DNA of 64,000 nt from Pseudomonas svalbardensis (GTDB lineage: Bacteria > Pseudomonadota > Gammaproteobacteria > Pseudomonadales > Pseudomonadaceae): NCBI RefSeq assembly GCF_030053115.1, contig NZ_CP125619.1, positions 4,599,501 to 4,663,500 on the forward strand, written 5' to 3'. Below the pieces are notes generated by a model. The model worked only from the letters and a program-made list of their open reading frames with translations. It was not told the origin of the DNA and searched no databases. Positions 1 through 7,755 of the stretch are shown here, one piece after another; position 1 is the first letter of the stretch; each line of letters begins with the position of its first letter. The position numbers and the translations under genes are program-made.

Positions 1-2
1 CG

Positions 3-1250
3 GAGTATGAAGACAAAAAGATCTTACTTTCTCACCCAAACTTGTTTCTTTATAGTCGAACAAGGTCATCCGAACATACGTCCAAACGGTATGCCAGCAT
101 CATCTCTATGTTCTATCGCTTTCTATCCACGCAAGAAAAAATGCAGGGCCATGATATTTCGTCTTATCATTTACTTGCAGATAATAGAGACATTCGGAGA
201 TGGCAGATACAGCGGCAGTTAGATCGACTAGAAAAACAATCCGCACGCCCTTGCTCCGAGACTATTTATGAGGATGCCAAGCTCCTACTGGGTTTCTTTC
301 ATTGGCTCAATCAGGAAAACTTCCTGACCAACGTTAGCGTCAAGCTGAAATCATGGAAGGCCAATTTTAGGAGCAGACGCGTACTGAGTTACATCCAGAC
401 GATGTCTAAGACCAAGATTGATTCTGAAAACATCCGTGTCTTGGACAAAAGAAATAGGCAAACGAAGTTTGACTTTCTTATCACAAAGCCCGAGATAGAG
501 GCTTTACTAAGGGCTTACGTCGATCCGGTGTATCAGTGCTTGTTCAATTTTGCACTGGGGACAGGTATGCGCCCCATGGATATCTACCGATTCCCCTATT
601 TGGGCGATCGTGACAATAAACACATCATGCCATTCTCCGAAATGGGTAGCGGCTCTAACGTCACCACTGAATATACTGTTTACGACAGCAAAGGACACAA
701 AGACCGCACCATCATCATCCATATGGAGGATCTCAGGGCTATTGAAGAGAATTATATTAAACCGTATTACATGGAACGAAGAAAATTATATAAGCAACAC
801 TTTGGACATGACTGCCCACCCGGCATTCTTTTTCTAAATAAGAATGGCATCCCCGTCACCCCAATAAAAATTGCTAAGCGCACTAATAGCGCCAAGGTAA
901 AAGCAATGGCGTCGATGCCAAGCTTTAGAAGTCACATTGATTTTTATCAAACTCGACATTGGTGGCCCACTCAATATCTAATTGTTACCTTTGGTGAGAG
1001 CCTCCTCACGGAATCGACAGATGTCATTATACTCGCTGTAGCCCAAGTCATCACCAATCAACTGGGTCACAATGACATTGAGATCACCTACAAGCACTAC
1101 ATCGACATGGCAAGGGTAATGATGGCGACGCACAAAGGACTTGCACTTGATCTGATAAACAATCCGAAACATACGGTACAGAACTTTACTGCACTACTAA
1201 ACAGGCCTGTAAGCGTTTCGAGTGACGAAGGTGAGGATGACGAAAACTAA
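3..1250 (+). CDS. Tyrosine recombinase (phage-type integrase), 5' end outside window
   Basis: Site-specific recombinase, likely the integrase of the surrounding island. The frame is open to the left edge of the window, so the start is missing; about 415 residues are visible. The N-terminal part looks like a SAM-like core-binding domain (residues about 10-120). The catalytic domain follows, with box I GTGMRPMDIYRF (Arg), a box II-like TRHWWPTQY and the C-terminal LGHNDIEITYKHYID holding the His and the nucleophilic Tyr. The length suits island integrases. The open left edge leaves room for further recombinase genes upstream, as in multi-recombinase elements, but that is inference. It reads rightward into the accessory genes. 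The recombinase class is clear; the link to the tmk site 43 kb away is inferred. Confidence 0.85.
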   Translation, partial: EYEDKKILLSHPNLFLYSRTRSSEHTSKRYASIISMFYRFLSTQEKMQGHDISSYHLLADNRDIRRWQIQRQLDRLEKQSARPCSETIYEDAKLLLGFFHWLNQENFLTNVSVKLKSWKANFRSRRVLSYIQTMSKTKIDSENIRVLDKRNRQTKFDFLITKPEIEALLRAYVDPVYQCLFNFALGTGMRPMDIYRFPYLGDRDNKHIMPFSEMGSGSNVTTEYTVYDSKGHKDRTIIIHMEDLRAIEENYIKPYYMERRKLYKQHFGHDCPPGILFLNKNGIPVTPIKIAKRTNSAKVKAMASMPSFRSHIDFYQTRHWWPTQYLIVTFGESLLTESTDVIILAVAQVITNQLGHNDIEITYKHYIDMARVMMATHKGLALDLINNPKHTVQNFTALLNRPVSVSSDEGEDDEN

Positions 1251-1430
1251 TGTCGTCCAGCGGCTGAAGATTAGCCAAAGGGACTCATGCGAAGCAGCGC
1301 TGCTAATCGATAGCTCAACTGCAGTAAGCCTGATAAACCAGAGCGCAGCCCCAAGGACGGTTGAGCGCTTGCGGAACCCCAACGAGTTTCAGCTGAGCAC
1401 GGATCATCAAGAGTAACCCATGCGGCCTAC

Positions 1431-1465
1431 CTGACGCTCCTGACGCTCCTGACGCTCCTGACGCT
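1431..1465. repeat. Short tandem repeat, 9-bp unit, almost 4 copies
   Basis: The unit CTGACGCTC is repeated in direct tandem: three full copies and a fourth lacking its last base. It lies in the roughly 300-bp gap between the integrase and the next gene. I see no convincing gene in this gap; a 64-codon frame at 1222-1416 overlaps the integrase end but has no family resemblance. Confidence 0.9.
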
Positions 1466-1547
1466 GAATTTCGGAGCACTGACTTGGCAAGACAAGGGTA
1501 GGCAGAACTGCCAGTATCTCATCACCTATCAAAGCCTTGGAGGCTCT

Positions 1548-2000
1548 ATGAGAAAACTGCGGTATCGCCCTCACCCACTGTTAGCCTACGCGACCCAACC
1601 AGTTTTTCTGGCGTTGGTCGTCAGCATTCCCTTTCTAATAATGGGAGTGCTATGGCGCGATGGCTTGCTCAGCGCAACCACTGTGGCAGCCGCCTTCGAT
1701 GGGACGGCTTTACTCTGCCTGGTTATGCCGGTGACATCAGCTTGGAGAGCTGCTGCAATGGAGCGAGAGTACCGTGGTTACCAACAAGTAATCGACGATG
1801 AGCTCTCTGCCCCCAATTTAGATGACAAGTGCCGCCAACAGCTTCTGGTCGAACGTTCAAAGCTGGACGACCAATTTCACTTCGTCCACGACCGGCAGGG
1901 GACGCTTCAAAAGGTGAAATTTATAGGAGCAGGGATGCGTTTAGCTTCCAGATATCTGCGTAAAGTCAATAAGTACATCAATCCTTTCCGGCTGTTCTAA
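1548..2000 (+). CDS. Small two-helix membrane protein, unknown function
   Basis: A 150-residue protein I do not recognise. Two hydrophobic helices are visible near the N-terminus (about residues 15-35, VFLALVVSIPFLIMGVLW, and about 45-65, around ALLCLVMPVTSAW). A charged, probably cytoplasmic, helical tail follows with many Glu, Arg and Lys. Several Arg and His before the first helix favour an N-in topology. A purine-rich stretch (TTGGAGG) just before the ATG supports the start. It stands alone downstream of the integrase. Compact two-helix proteins are often membrane effectors in defence loci, but nothing specific shows that here. Confidence 0.6.
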   Translation: MRKLRYRPHPLLAYATQPVFLALVVSIPFLIMGVLWRDGLLSATTVAAAFDGTALLCLVMPVTSAWRAAAMEREYRGYQQVIDDELSAPNLDDKCRQQLLVERSKLDDQFHFVHDRQGTLQKVKFIGAGMRLASRYLRKVNKYINPFRLF

Positions 2001-2344
2001 AAGCTAGCCGACATCGACAAAATCTGGCGGTGAACCAAGCTCGCTTTGTTGGCCCGCCGGCTTACCTTTTGTTCGTCACATGGGATTCCGGCCAAAGAGG
2101 ATTTTTTCTGAATGCTGACCTTGGAGGTGGTAAAGGTATAGCGGCAAACAACCTTATCCGGGCAACCACCAAGACTACGCAAGATAAGGTTCGACAGGAA
2201 ATAGCGAACCTAATGCTTTTAATCAGCCCCATCATCTTGCAGGTAGTTGTGAGAGCGGCTGATGCTACCCTCGCATCCTTACGACAGGGCTGCGCACATG
2301 TGCAGCCCACATGACACTAGATCCAATGATGTCTTAGCCCTACA
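2001..2344. other. Gap without a convincing gene
   Basis: 344 bases between a plus-strand membrane protein gene and a minus-strand gene that converges on it. Overlapping frames on both strands (2030-2314 plus, 2062-2310 minus) have no ribosome binding site or recognisable family. No terminator with a U-tract was seen. Confidence 0.5.
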
Positions 2345-3235
2345 TCAGAGCTTGGGCATCGAACGGGACAGACTCCCTGTCACCACACTCGATATACCTA
2401 ATAGATTCCTAAACGCTTGTATCATACGTCGCTCTACGTAGTCGGGGACATGATCATCACCTTCCCTCCGGTTAGCCAAATAGTTGTGGCTCATATCTAA
2501 AACTTTGAACTGCTCCAGGTAGTCAGGCTTTAATCCCCTCTTACCTACCGGGACGTTATATTCCGTTCGTATGATCACTTTATGGTTTGTTTGAAGATTC
2601 CAGAAATCTTCGAACGATGTTGCCCGAGACTCAAACCAAAATCGTACCCAGTTTTTCCGTAGAGGCTCAGTACCTTTGCCAAGCACGGGCTTGAAGTCGC
2701 TAGTCAACATAAACACTATGATCACCTCATGCTCCTGAAGTGAGCGATAGCGCCATACATTTGACTTATCAGCCACTTTAATCATACTGATGAAGTCACC
2801 GATATCAGCATAGCCTACGTATTGTGCAAATCGTCTCCAATGCAGTTTCCAGTTAGCGAAAAAACTCTCTCGCAGTTGCCGCGTTCTTAATGGATCCTCA
2901 TCAACTGGGCAGAGCACTTCATACTTATGTTTACCCGCTGCCTTGATTGGACAGAACACTGAAGGTTTAGTGGCTGACGCTGGATAATGACTGAATGTCA
3001 TCCTATCAGCCTCAACCTTCTCGCCTCGGATCAGTAGCGCCTCGTGGCAAGCTGGACAGGTTGCTTCCGGGCGCAGAAGCTTAATCTGCCCCTGATAAGG
3101 CGGCCCGAATTCAAATCTATATTGGGCTATAGTGATCGGCTTAAGAGTGACGGGATGTCGAGCTACTTTCACGGTGGAGTCCATGGCACAAAAGAAATCA
3201 GTGTCATGGGTTCTCAATTTAAAATCAAGGAGCAT
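2345..3235 (-). CDS. Protein with CoiA-like zinc-binding module
   Basis: A 296-residue protein. Around residues 55-95 it has a Cys-Pro-Ala-Cys knuckle, then TFSHYPAS, then a CPIK cysteine. This C-x2-C...F-x-H-x-P...C-P-I pattern also occurs in the DUF6035/CoiA-like protein at 7756-9135, so both probably share the same zinc module. The rest (residues 110-296) is rich in Trp, Phe and Arg and is unrecognised; no PD-(D/E)xK signature is clear. The start at 3235 has weak Shine-Dalgarno support; an internal Met at 3184 is an alternative. Function unknown; a nucleic-acid-linked conflict role is inferred from the module and context. Confidence 0.6.
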   Translation of the reverse strand: MLLDFKLRTHDTDFFCAMDSTVKVARHPVTLKPITIAQYRFEFGPPYQGQIKLLRPEATCPACHEALLIRGEKVEADRMTFSHYPASATKPSVFCPIKAAGKHKYEVLCPVDEDPLRTRQLRESFFANWKLHWRRFAQYVGYADIGDFISMIKVADKSNVWRYRSLQEHEVIIVFMLTSDFKPVLGKGTEPLRKNWVRFWFESRATSFEDFWNLQTNHKVIIRTEYNVPVGKRGLKPDYLEQFKVLDMSHNYLANRREGDDHVPDYVERRMIQAFRNLLGISSVVTGSLSRSMPKL

Positions 3236-3288
3236 CTCGCACTTTCATATTGCCTTTTCGAAAAGTAAGTAGTTTTATTTAAAACACC

Positions 3289-3543
3289 TTACCGCTGCGC
3301 TTTACTCGCCTCCATCCCAGCATCACGATAGTATTTACACAGGGCGGCAGCACTCACAATAGCACCGAGAGTGGAGCATATAGGCATTACCCCTACAAAA
3401 TTATTAGGTACCTGTTTAGAGGATGGGCGCTCATACACCCGAAAAAACTCATCCCCACAATCGGGAACAACGCCGATTTCCAAATACCACCCACACTGTT
3501 TCCTCAGCACACTGTTCATAAATTTCAAATCAGATTTTTTCAT
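3289..3543 (-). CDS. Small conserved-looking hypothetical protein
   Basis: 84 residues, not recognised. The N-terminal half is basic and aromatic. The C-terminal half has a short apolar stretch, GVMPICSTLGAIVSAAALC, that could be a membrane helix or buried core. A GTGAGGT element directly upstream of the ATG can serve as the ribosome binding site. It lies 53 bases upstream of the zinc-module gene at 2345-3235, on the same strand, so the two may be co-transcribed. Confidence 0.5.
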   Translation of the reverse strand: MKKSDLKFMNSVLRKQCGWYLEIGVVPDCGDEFFRVYERPSSKQVPNNFVGVMPICSTLGAIVSAAALCKYYRDAGMEASKAQR

Positions 3544-3679
3544 ACCTCACCCACATATTGGTCGGCGACTAGCGATCTCTAATCGCACAAGATAATATAA
3601 AGACACTTAGTATTTAAATATAATGCTGGAGCGAGAGAGAAAGAAAGAAAGAGTTTAAATATCCACCAGTCAATCTCCT

Positions 3680-4063
3680 TCACATACCTAAATCGTGCTC
3701 AAGCTTAAAGCCTTTAAGGACGGGCGGCAGCTTATCGACCGGTAACTTCTGTAGGAGGCCATCTGCAAGATGTCGGCTATAGCAAGAAAGAAGCGCGACA
3801 TATTCGGGTAGGCTATCAGGCGCTGGACTCTCAATACCGGCCTCGCTTCGCGCGCGTCTCAGCACCTGGAGAACCTCCTCCCCTACCCACTCGCGACGAA
3901 GGTACTCCATTGAGCTGCGTGGAGGCTTGGGCCCAAAACCTTGGAGTAGATCCACTACTGCCTGATGAAGGCCGGAGGCTCCAAGATGTGCTAACGCAAC
4001 CTTCCAGAGCATTCCCTCCTGGGACAGGTTAAGCCGCCAGCGGGTTAACGTTGCCCCGGTCAT
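3680..4063 (-). CDS. Small partner protein ending in KLEHDLGM, unknown family
   Basis: 127 residues. Its start overlaps the stop of the HEPN/zinc-ribbon gene (ATGA type), so the two were translationally coupled and probably act together. It is mostly helical with no catalytic motif. The C-terminus, LPPVLKGFKLEHDLGM, closely resembles the end of the protein at 13942-14412 (LPMRLRTMKLENELGM), which sits beside another zinc-ribbon gene. That suggests a small family defined by a conserved terminal tail. The upstream partner is broken by an IS66 insertion, so expression of this gene may be reduced. A role as regulator or adaptor is inference. Confidence 0.6.
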   Translation of the reverse strand: MTGATLTRWRLNLSQEGMLWKVALAHLGASGLHQAVVDLLQGFGPKPPRSSMEYLRREWVGEEVLQVLRRARSEAGIESPAPDSLPEYVALLSCYSRHLADGLLQKLPVDKLPPVLKGFKLEHDLGM

Positions 4064-5179
4064 GGTTGCTCTTTTGCATCCTGACTCTCCTCAGCCGCCG
4101 CACCAGCTGCGACCATAGCCTCTATACCTTGCCGCACTTGGTCTTCACATTTATGGCAGGCGAAATACTTAATTCTCTCCATGCTGCCAGTCACAAATTC
4201 CTCGCAGCGCTCACAGGCAACTGCCTGCCATCCTCGATCGAAGCACGAAACGCAGCTCCACAACCCGTCGATGTAGAAAACAGAAGGTCGGGGACACTCG
4301 CACTCATGGCAAGAAGCGATATGCTCGGCGCCCTCCTCCCACCATTGATCCCCTTCGTGGATGTGAGCAGTGCACAGGTCGATTAGAGCATCTGTATCGA
4401 AGGCGAAGTGGCACGTAGGACATTCGGTGAATTTTGCATCAAAGAACTCAATGTCTTCGTTGCATCCAGGGCAGGGTAATTTGATATCAGCTTTTACCAC
4501 CGCCGTGTCACTGACGCCGCAGACCAAGCAGCTGTAATCCGTTCCCCAAGGATGCACTTTATTCACCACAGCTGACTTCAGCTCGCAGTGCTCGCATGCA
4601 ATGATCGTTTTACCTCTTTTCAGCTCTATCTCAATTTTCGGCTTTAGAATCGTGAACCGGGAACTAAGGAAATCGCGCTGCCTCATCATGCGGTGATTAA
4701 GCTTCTGGAGCTCAATTTTGTAAGGCTCGAAAACTTCCTTCCACGTATCTGTGAGCATGGCGTACAGGTAGTGCCATGAGGCCCACTGCTCAACGATAAC
4801 GCCCGCTTGAGTTGCTGCTAGGTCGTCATGCCCTGAATGGGCGAAATGGACGATCTGGTTGCGGTGCTCGCCTAGCGCCTTGAAGTTATCGGAGGCGGCG
4901 AGGTCAATTTTCTCTCCAAGAATCGAATTGATCCGCTTCAGGGCATCATCGAGATAAACAGAAAGAAAGTCCCCGACGTATAGATTTTGCAGCTCTGCAG
5001 TCTCTGGCTTGGACAGCATAAGCGTCCAGTGTTCCGCCATCAGGCGAGCTTTGAGAAAGAGCTCAATGGCCGTATACAAGTCGACGATAGAGTTCTTGGG
5101 TCTCTCCTTAACGTGATCAAGTGACGTCTCAACGAACCCCAGCGCATTCTTCACCAAAGCATCGAACAGCTGTTCCTTT
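4060..5179 (-). pseudogene. HEPN-domain protein with about four zinc ribbons, 5' end cut by IS66
   Basis: The body of a gene whose first 14 codons lie beyond an IS66 copy (7551-7593); rejoining them gives a 384-residue protein. The N-terminal half looks like a HEPN domain: an amphipathic helix around LYTAIELFLKARL and the motif EHRNQIVHF, with the R-x4-H arrangement typical of HEPN RNases. The C-terminal half has eight C-x2-C knuckles (CEHC, CLVC, CPGC, CPTC, CHEC, CVSC, CERC, CHKC), enough for four zinc ribbons. HEPN RNases are common in toxin and abortive-infection systems; an RNase with a zinc-ribbon sensor or nucleic-acid binder is my inference. An internal TTG at 5157 could give a shortened product. 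Confidence 0.75.
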
Positions 5180-5210
5180 GTAAGCGTCCGCCGAAGTCAC
5201 CTTGCATGAC

Positions 5211-6737
5211 TCAGGCAGATACCCACTGATGCGGCAGCAGTTGGTCGATCTCACTCGCCCGCTGCGTCGGCAGCCGCGTCAGCACATCTTTGAGATAGGC
5301 ATACGGATCGTGCCCATTCATACGTGCCGACTGGATCAAACTCATAATCGCCGCTGCCCGTTTGCCGCTGCGAAGCGATCCAGCAAACAACCAGTTCGAG
5401 CGTCCAAGTGCCCACGGCCTGATCTGGTTTTCGACTGGATTGTTGTCTATGGGCACCGCCCCATCGACCAGGTAGCGCGTCAGCGCTACCCAGCGTTTAA
5501 GGCTGTAATCCAAGGCTTTGGCCGTTGCTGATCCATTGGGCACAAGATCGCGCTGGGCCAACATCCAGTCGTGCAGTGCTTTGGCCAGCGGCGCCGCTTT
5601 TTCTTGCCGTATTCGACAGCGATCTCCATCACTCATGTCTCGCACTTGCCGCTCAACTTCGTACAAACCGCCAATCGAGTGCAGCGCCTGTTCTGCCAAC
5701 TGACTTTTATTCGCGACATGCAGATCGAAAAACTTGCGGCGGGCGTGAGCCATGCAGCCGATTTCGATCATGCCTTTCTCAAACCCAGCTTTGTAACCAG
5801 CAAAGTCGTCGCACACCAGCTTGCCATTCCACGCGCCGAGGAAGTTACGCGCATGCTCACCGGCGCGGCTCGGGCTGAAGTCATAAACCACTGCCTTAAG
5901 CGCCGAAAACGGCGTGGTGCAGTAAGCCCAGACATAAGCGCGGTGAGTTTTCTTCTCTCCGGGCGCAAGCATCTGCACCGGCGTCTCATCGGCGTGGACA
6001 ACTTGCTGCGCCAGGACGGCTTCTCGCAAGGCATCAACTAATGGCTGAAGCTGTACACCTGTTTGTCCAACCCATTGAGCTAGTGTGGAGCGCGGGATCG
6101 CTAAACCAGCGCGCCCGAAGATTTTCTCCTGCCGATACAGCGGCAAGTGGTCAGCGAACTTCGCCACCAACACATGCGCGATCAGGCCCGCAGTTGGGAT
6201 GCCCTTGTCGATCACTTGGGCCGGTACCGGTGCCTGGATCAGTGTTTCGCACTGACGGCAGGCCCACTTCCCACGCACATGCTGTTCAACAGTGAACACG
6301 CCCGGCGTGTAATCGAGCTTCTCGCTGATGTCCTCGCCGATGCGCTGGAGTTGGCAGCCGCAAGTGCACTGAGTGCTTTCTGGTTCGTGATGAATGACGG
6401 TGCGTGGAAACTGCGGCGGCAGTGGCGCGCGCTTTGGTTTTTGGCGCGCCTCTTCTGGAGCAGGAGCCGGAAGCAGTGCCGTCAGCTCGGCGTCGATAGC
6501 CTCAAGGTCGGTGTTGAGCAGATCGTCGAGCAAGCTGCCTTGTTCAGGACTGATCTGCTCGCTGCGTTTGGCAAACCGGTGCCGCTTGAGGATCGCGATC
6601 TCGTGGGTCAGCTGTTCGATGATGGTTTGATCGCGGTGGATCTTTCTGCCCATGGTGTCGACCTTCGACATCAACTGCGCAGCGAGGGCGCGCAGTTGGT
6701 CGGGGGTCATTTGGTCGAGGTTGGGCAAGGAAGTCAT
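5211..6737 (-). CDS. tnpC: IS66 transposase TnpC
   Basis: 508-residue DDE transposase of IS66. The order is an N-terminal helical/leucine-zipper segment (1-70), a zinc-finger-like CTCGCQ and CRQC region (about 120-165), and a catalytic core with VHADETPVQM (first Asp), VCDDFAGYK (second Asp) and the Glu of DNNPVENQIRPWALGR. A short C-terminal domain containing SLIQSARMNGHDPYAYL follows. It is identical to the copy B protein and differs at a limited number of residues from copy C. It is last in the tnpA-tnpB-tnpC operon, about 60 bases after tnpB. Confidence 0.97.
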   Translation of the reverse strand: MTSLPNLDQMTPDQLRALAAQLMSKVDTMGRKIHRDQTIIEQLTHEIAILKRHRFAKRSEQISPEQGSLLDDLLNTDLEAIDAELTALLPAPAPEEARQKPKRAPLPPQFPRTVIHHEPESTQCTCGCQLQRIGEDISEKLDYTPGVFTVEQHVRGKWACRQCETLIQAPVPAQVIDKGIPTAGLIAHVLVAKFADHLPLYRQEKIFGRAGLAIPRSTLAQWVGQTGVQLQPLVDALREAVLAQQVVHADETPVQMLAPGEKKTHRAYVWAYCTTPFSALKAVVYDFSPSRAGEHARNFLGAWNGKLVCDDFAGYKAGFEKGMIEIGCMAHARRKFFDLHVANKSQLAEQALHSIGGLYEVERQVRDMSDGDRCRIRQEKAAPLAKALHDWMLAQRDLVPNGSATAKALDYSLKRWVALTRYLVDGAVPIDNNPVENQIRPWALGRSNWLFAGSLRSGKRAAAIMSLIQSARMNGHDPYAYLKDVLTRLPTQRASEIDQLLPHQWVSA

Positions 6738-6799
6738 GCCGTGGATTTTACCAAAGCAGACCGCCTACGGCAGTAGGCCAAGAAGCAAAATTAAAACTT

Positions 6800-7135
6800 T
6801 TAAAGCAGTGTAATTACGCCGCCAACGCCAACACGTTGCCAAGGTAGACCGAGCACCAACGCCCGAAGTTGCTCGGCATCCAGCTCCATCTCGCAACCTT
6901 GGCGAATGCCTGGCCAGTGGAATTTGCCTTGGTTCAACCGCCGTGCCGCCAGCCAAACACCAATTCCGTCATGAACCAGGACTTTCATTCGGTTAGCCCT
7001 GCGATTGGCAAACAGATAAGCACAGTGCGGCTTCGCCGCACCGAATACTGCGATCACTCTGGCCAGCGCAGTCTCGGTACCCGCGCGCATATCCATGGGC
7101 TCGGTGGCGAGCCAGATGGCGTCTATGCGGATCAC
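6800..7135 (-). CDS. tnpB: IS66 accessory protein TnpB
   Basis: 111 residues from a GTG that overlaps the tnpA stop (GTGA), a coupling usual for IS66. The IS66 Orf2 signature is present: MDMRAGTETALA, then a segment with LFANRRANRMKVLVHDGIGVW and a C-terminal LPWQRV. The protein is needed for transposition in family members, though its biochemical role is unclear. A longer frame from an ATG at 7165 exists, but it would overlap tnpA by 34 bases. The third copy starts with ATG at the equivalent position, which supports the GTG. Confidence 0.93.
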   Translation of the reverse strand: MIRIDAIWLATEPMDMRAGTETALARVIAVFGAAKPHCAYLFANRRANRMKVLVHDGIGVWLAARRLNQGKFHWPGIRQGCEMELDAEQLRALVLGLPWQRVGVGGVITLL

Positions 7136-7449
7136 TTGGCAAGCTCTCGAATAAATCGAGCGCACCCATCAGGATCGGAAACTGGCCACTTCACTGCGAT
7201 GGCTTGTTCGCCAACGGGTATCTCGATGATCGCCGATGCCTCCGACGGCCGCTTAGGCGGAGCCTTCAACGGGACAAACGCAGGCAACGCGGCAACTGAG
7301 GTATGCCGGTAAAGCGGCAGCCATTTACGAATGACGTTGGCGTTGATGCCGTGAGCGATGGCAACGCTTGAAACGGTGGCCCCGGGCTGAAGGCATTCCT
7401 GAACGACCTGGGCTTTGAACGGTTTGGGATAAGAGCTTCGTTGGCGCAT
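7132..7449 (-). CDS. tnpA: IS66 accessory protein TnpA (helix-turn-helix)
   Basis: 105 residues. The N-terminal half is a transposase_8-type helix-turn-helix (YPKPFKAQVVQECLQPGATV, then SVAIAHGINANVIRKWL). The C-terminal half, with IEIPVGEQAIAVKWP, is typical of IS66 OrfA. First gene of the element's operon, with its stop overlapping the tnpB start. The equivalent gene in copy C is broken by a nonsense codon. Confidence 0.95.
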   Translation of the reverse strand: MRQRSSYPKPFKAQVVQECLQPGATVSSVAIAHGINANVIRKWLPLYRHTSVAALPAFVPLKAPPKRPSEASAIIEIPVGEQAIAVKWPVSDPDGCARFIRELAK

Positions 7450-7550
7450 GGAAATCCTGGCGATTAAGGGTGATCGCGTCCGCTTAAAAATACGCGGACA
7501 CCATCGCCCTTAATGCTGGAGTTTTGAAGGTGACATGGCCGGACGCTTAC

Positions 7551-7593
7551 GTTCCTTTGTCCGTTTTTCCTGCTTGAGCCATTTCCTTCCCAT
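7551..7593 (-). pseudogene. Detached 5' end of the HEPN/zinc-ribbon gene
   Basis: After removing IS66 copy A and one 8-bp target duplication, the frame of the gene at 4060-5179 runs back without a stop into this segment, to an ATG at 7593. The added N-terminus reads MGRKWLKQEKRTKEQLF. A GGTAGG sequence 5-10 bases before the ATG is a plausible ribosome binding site. The native promoter therefore lies to the right of the IS, at about 7600-7750, in the divergent gap shared with the gene at 7756. Confidence 0.85.
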
Positions 7594-7755
7594 GAATCCT
7601 ACCTAAGTTAATGCACGGCAGTTTGATAGCCGATTTGCTGGCTGAGATTTTGACTCAACGGGCGTGATGGCGCCATAGTGGCTCAGCAACCTATCATTAG
7701 GAACGCTGCCCTTCACCCTACAAACCTGGGTGCAAGACCAATCAGGGAGTGATCG

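Larger units (their letters stand above)
5180..7550 (-). mobile_element. IS66-family insertion sequence, copy A (2371 bp)
   Basis: A complete element with tnpA, tnpB and tnpC on the minus strand. The ends are imperfect inverted repeats of about 24 bp, both beginning GTAAGCGTCC and ending GTCACCTT. It is flanked by an exact 8-bp target duplication GTTCCTTT (5172-5179 and 7551-7558), the size expected for IS66. It interrupts the HEPN/zinc-ribbon gene near codon 15. Its three proteins are identical to those of copy B (33105-35475) and the two have the same length, so transposition was recent. Confidence 0.97.

Noticed and set aside
1431..1465. 9-bp repeats as a CRISPR array
   Set aside because: The units are tandem with no spacers and far too short.
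2030..2314. 94-codon frame between the membrane protein and the zinc-module gene
   Set aside because: GTG start without ribosome binding site, another frame open on the opposite strand, no recognisable features.
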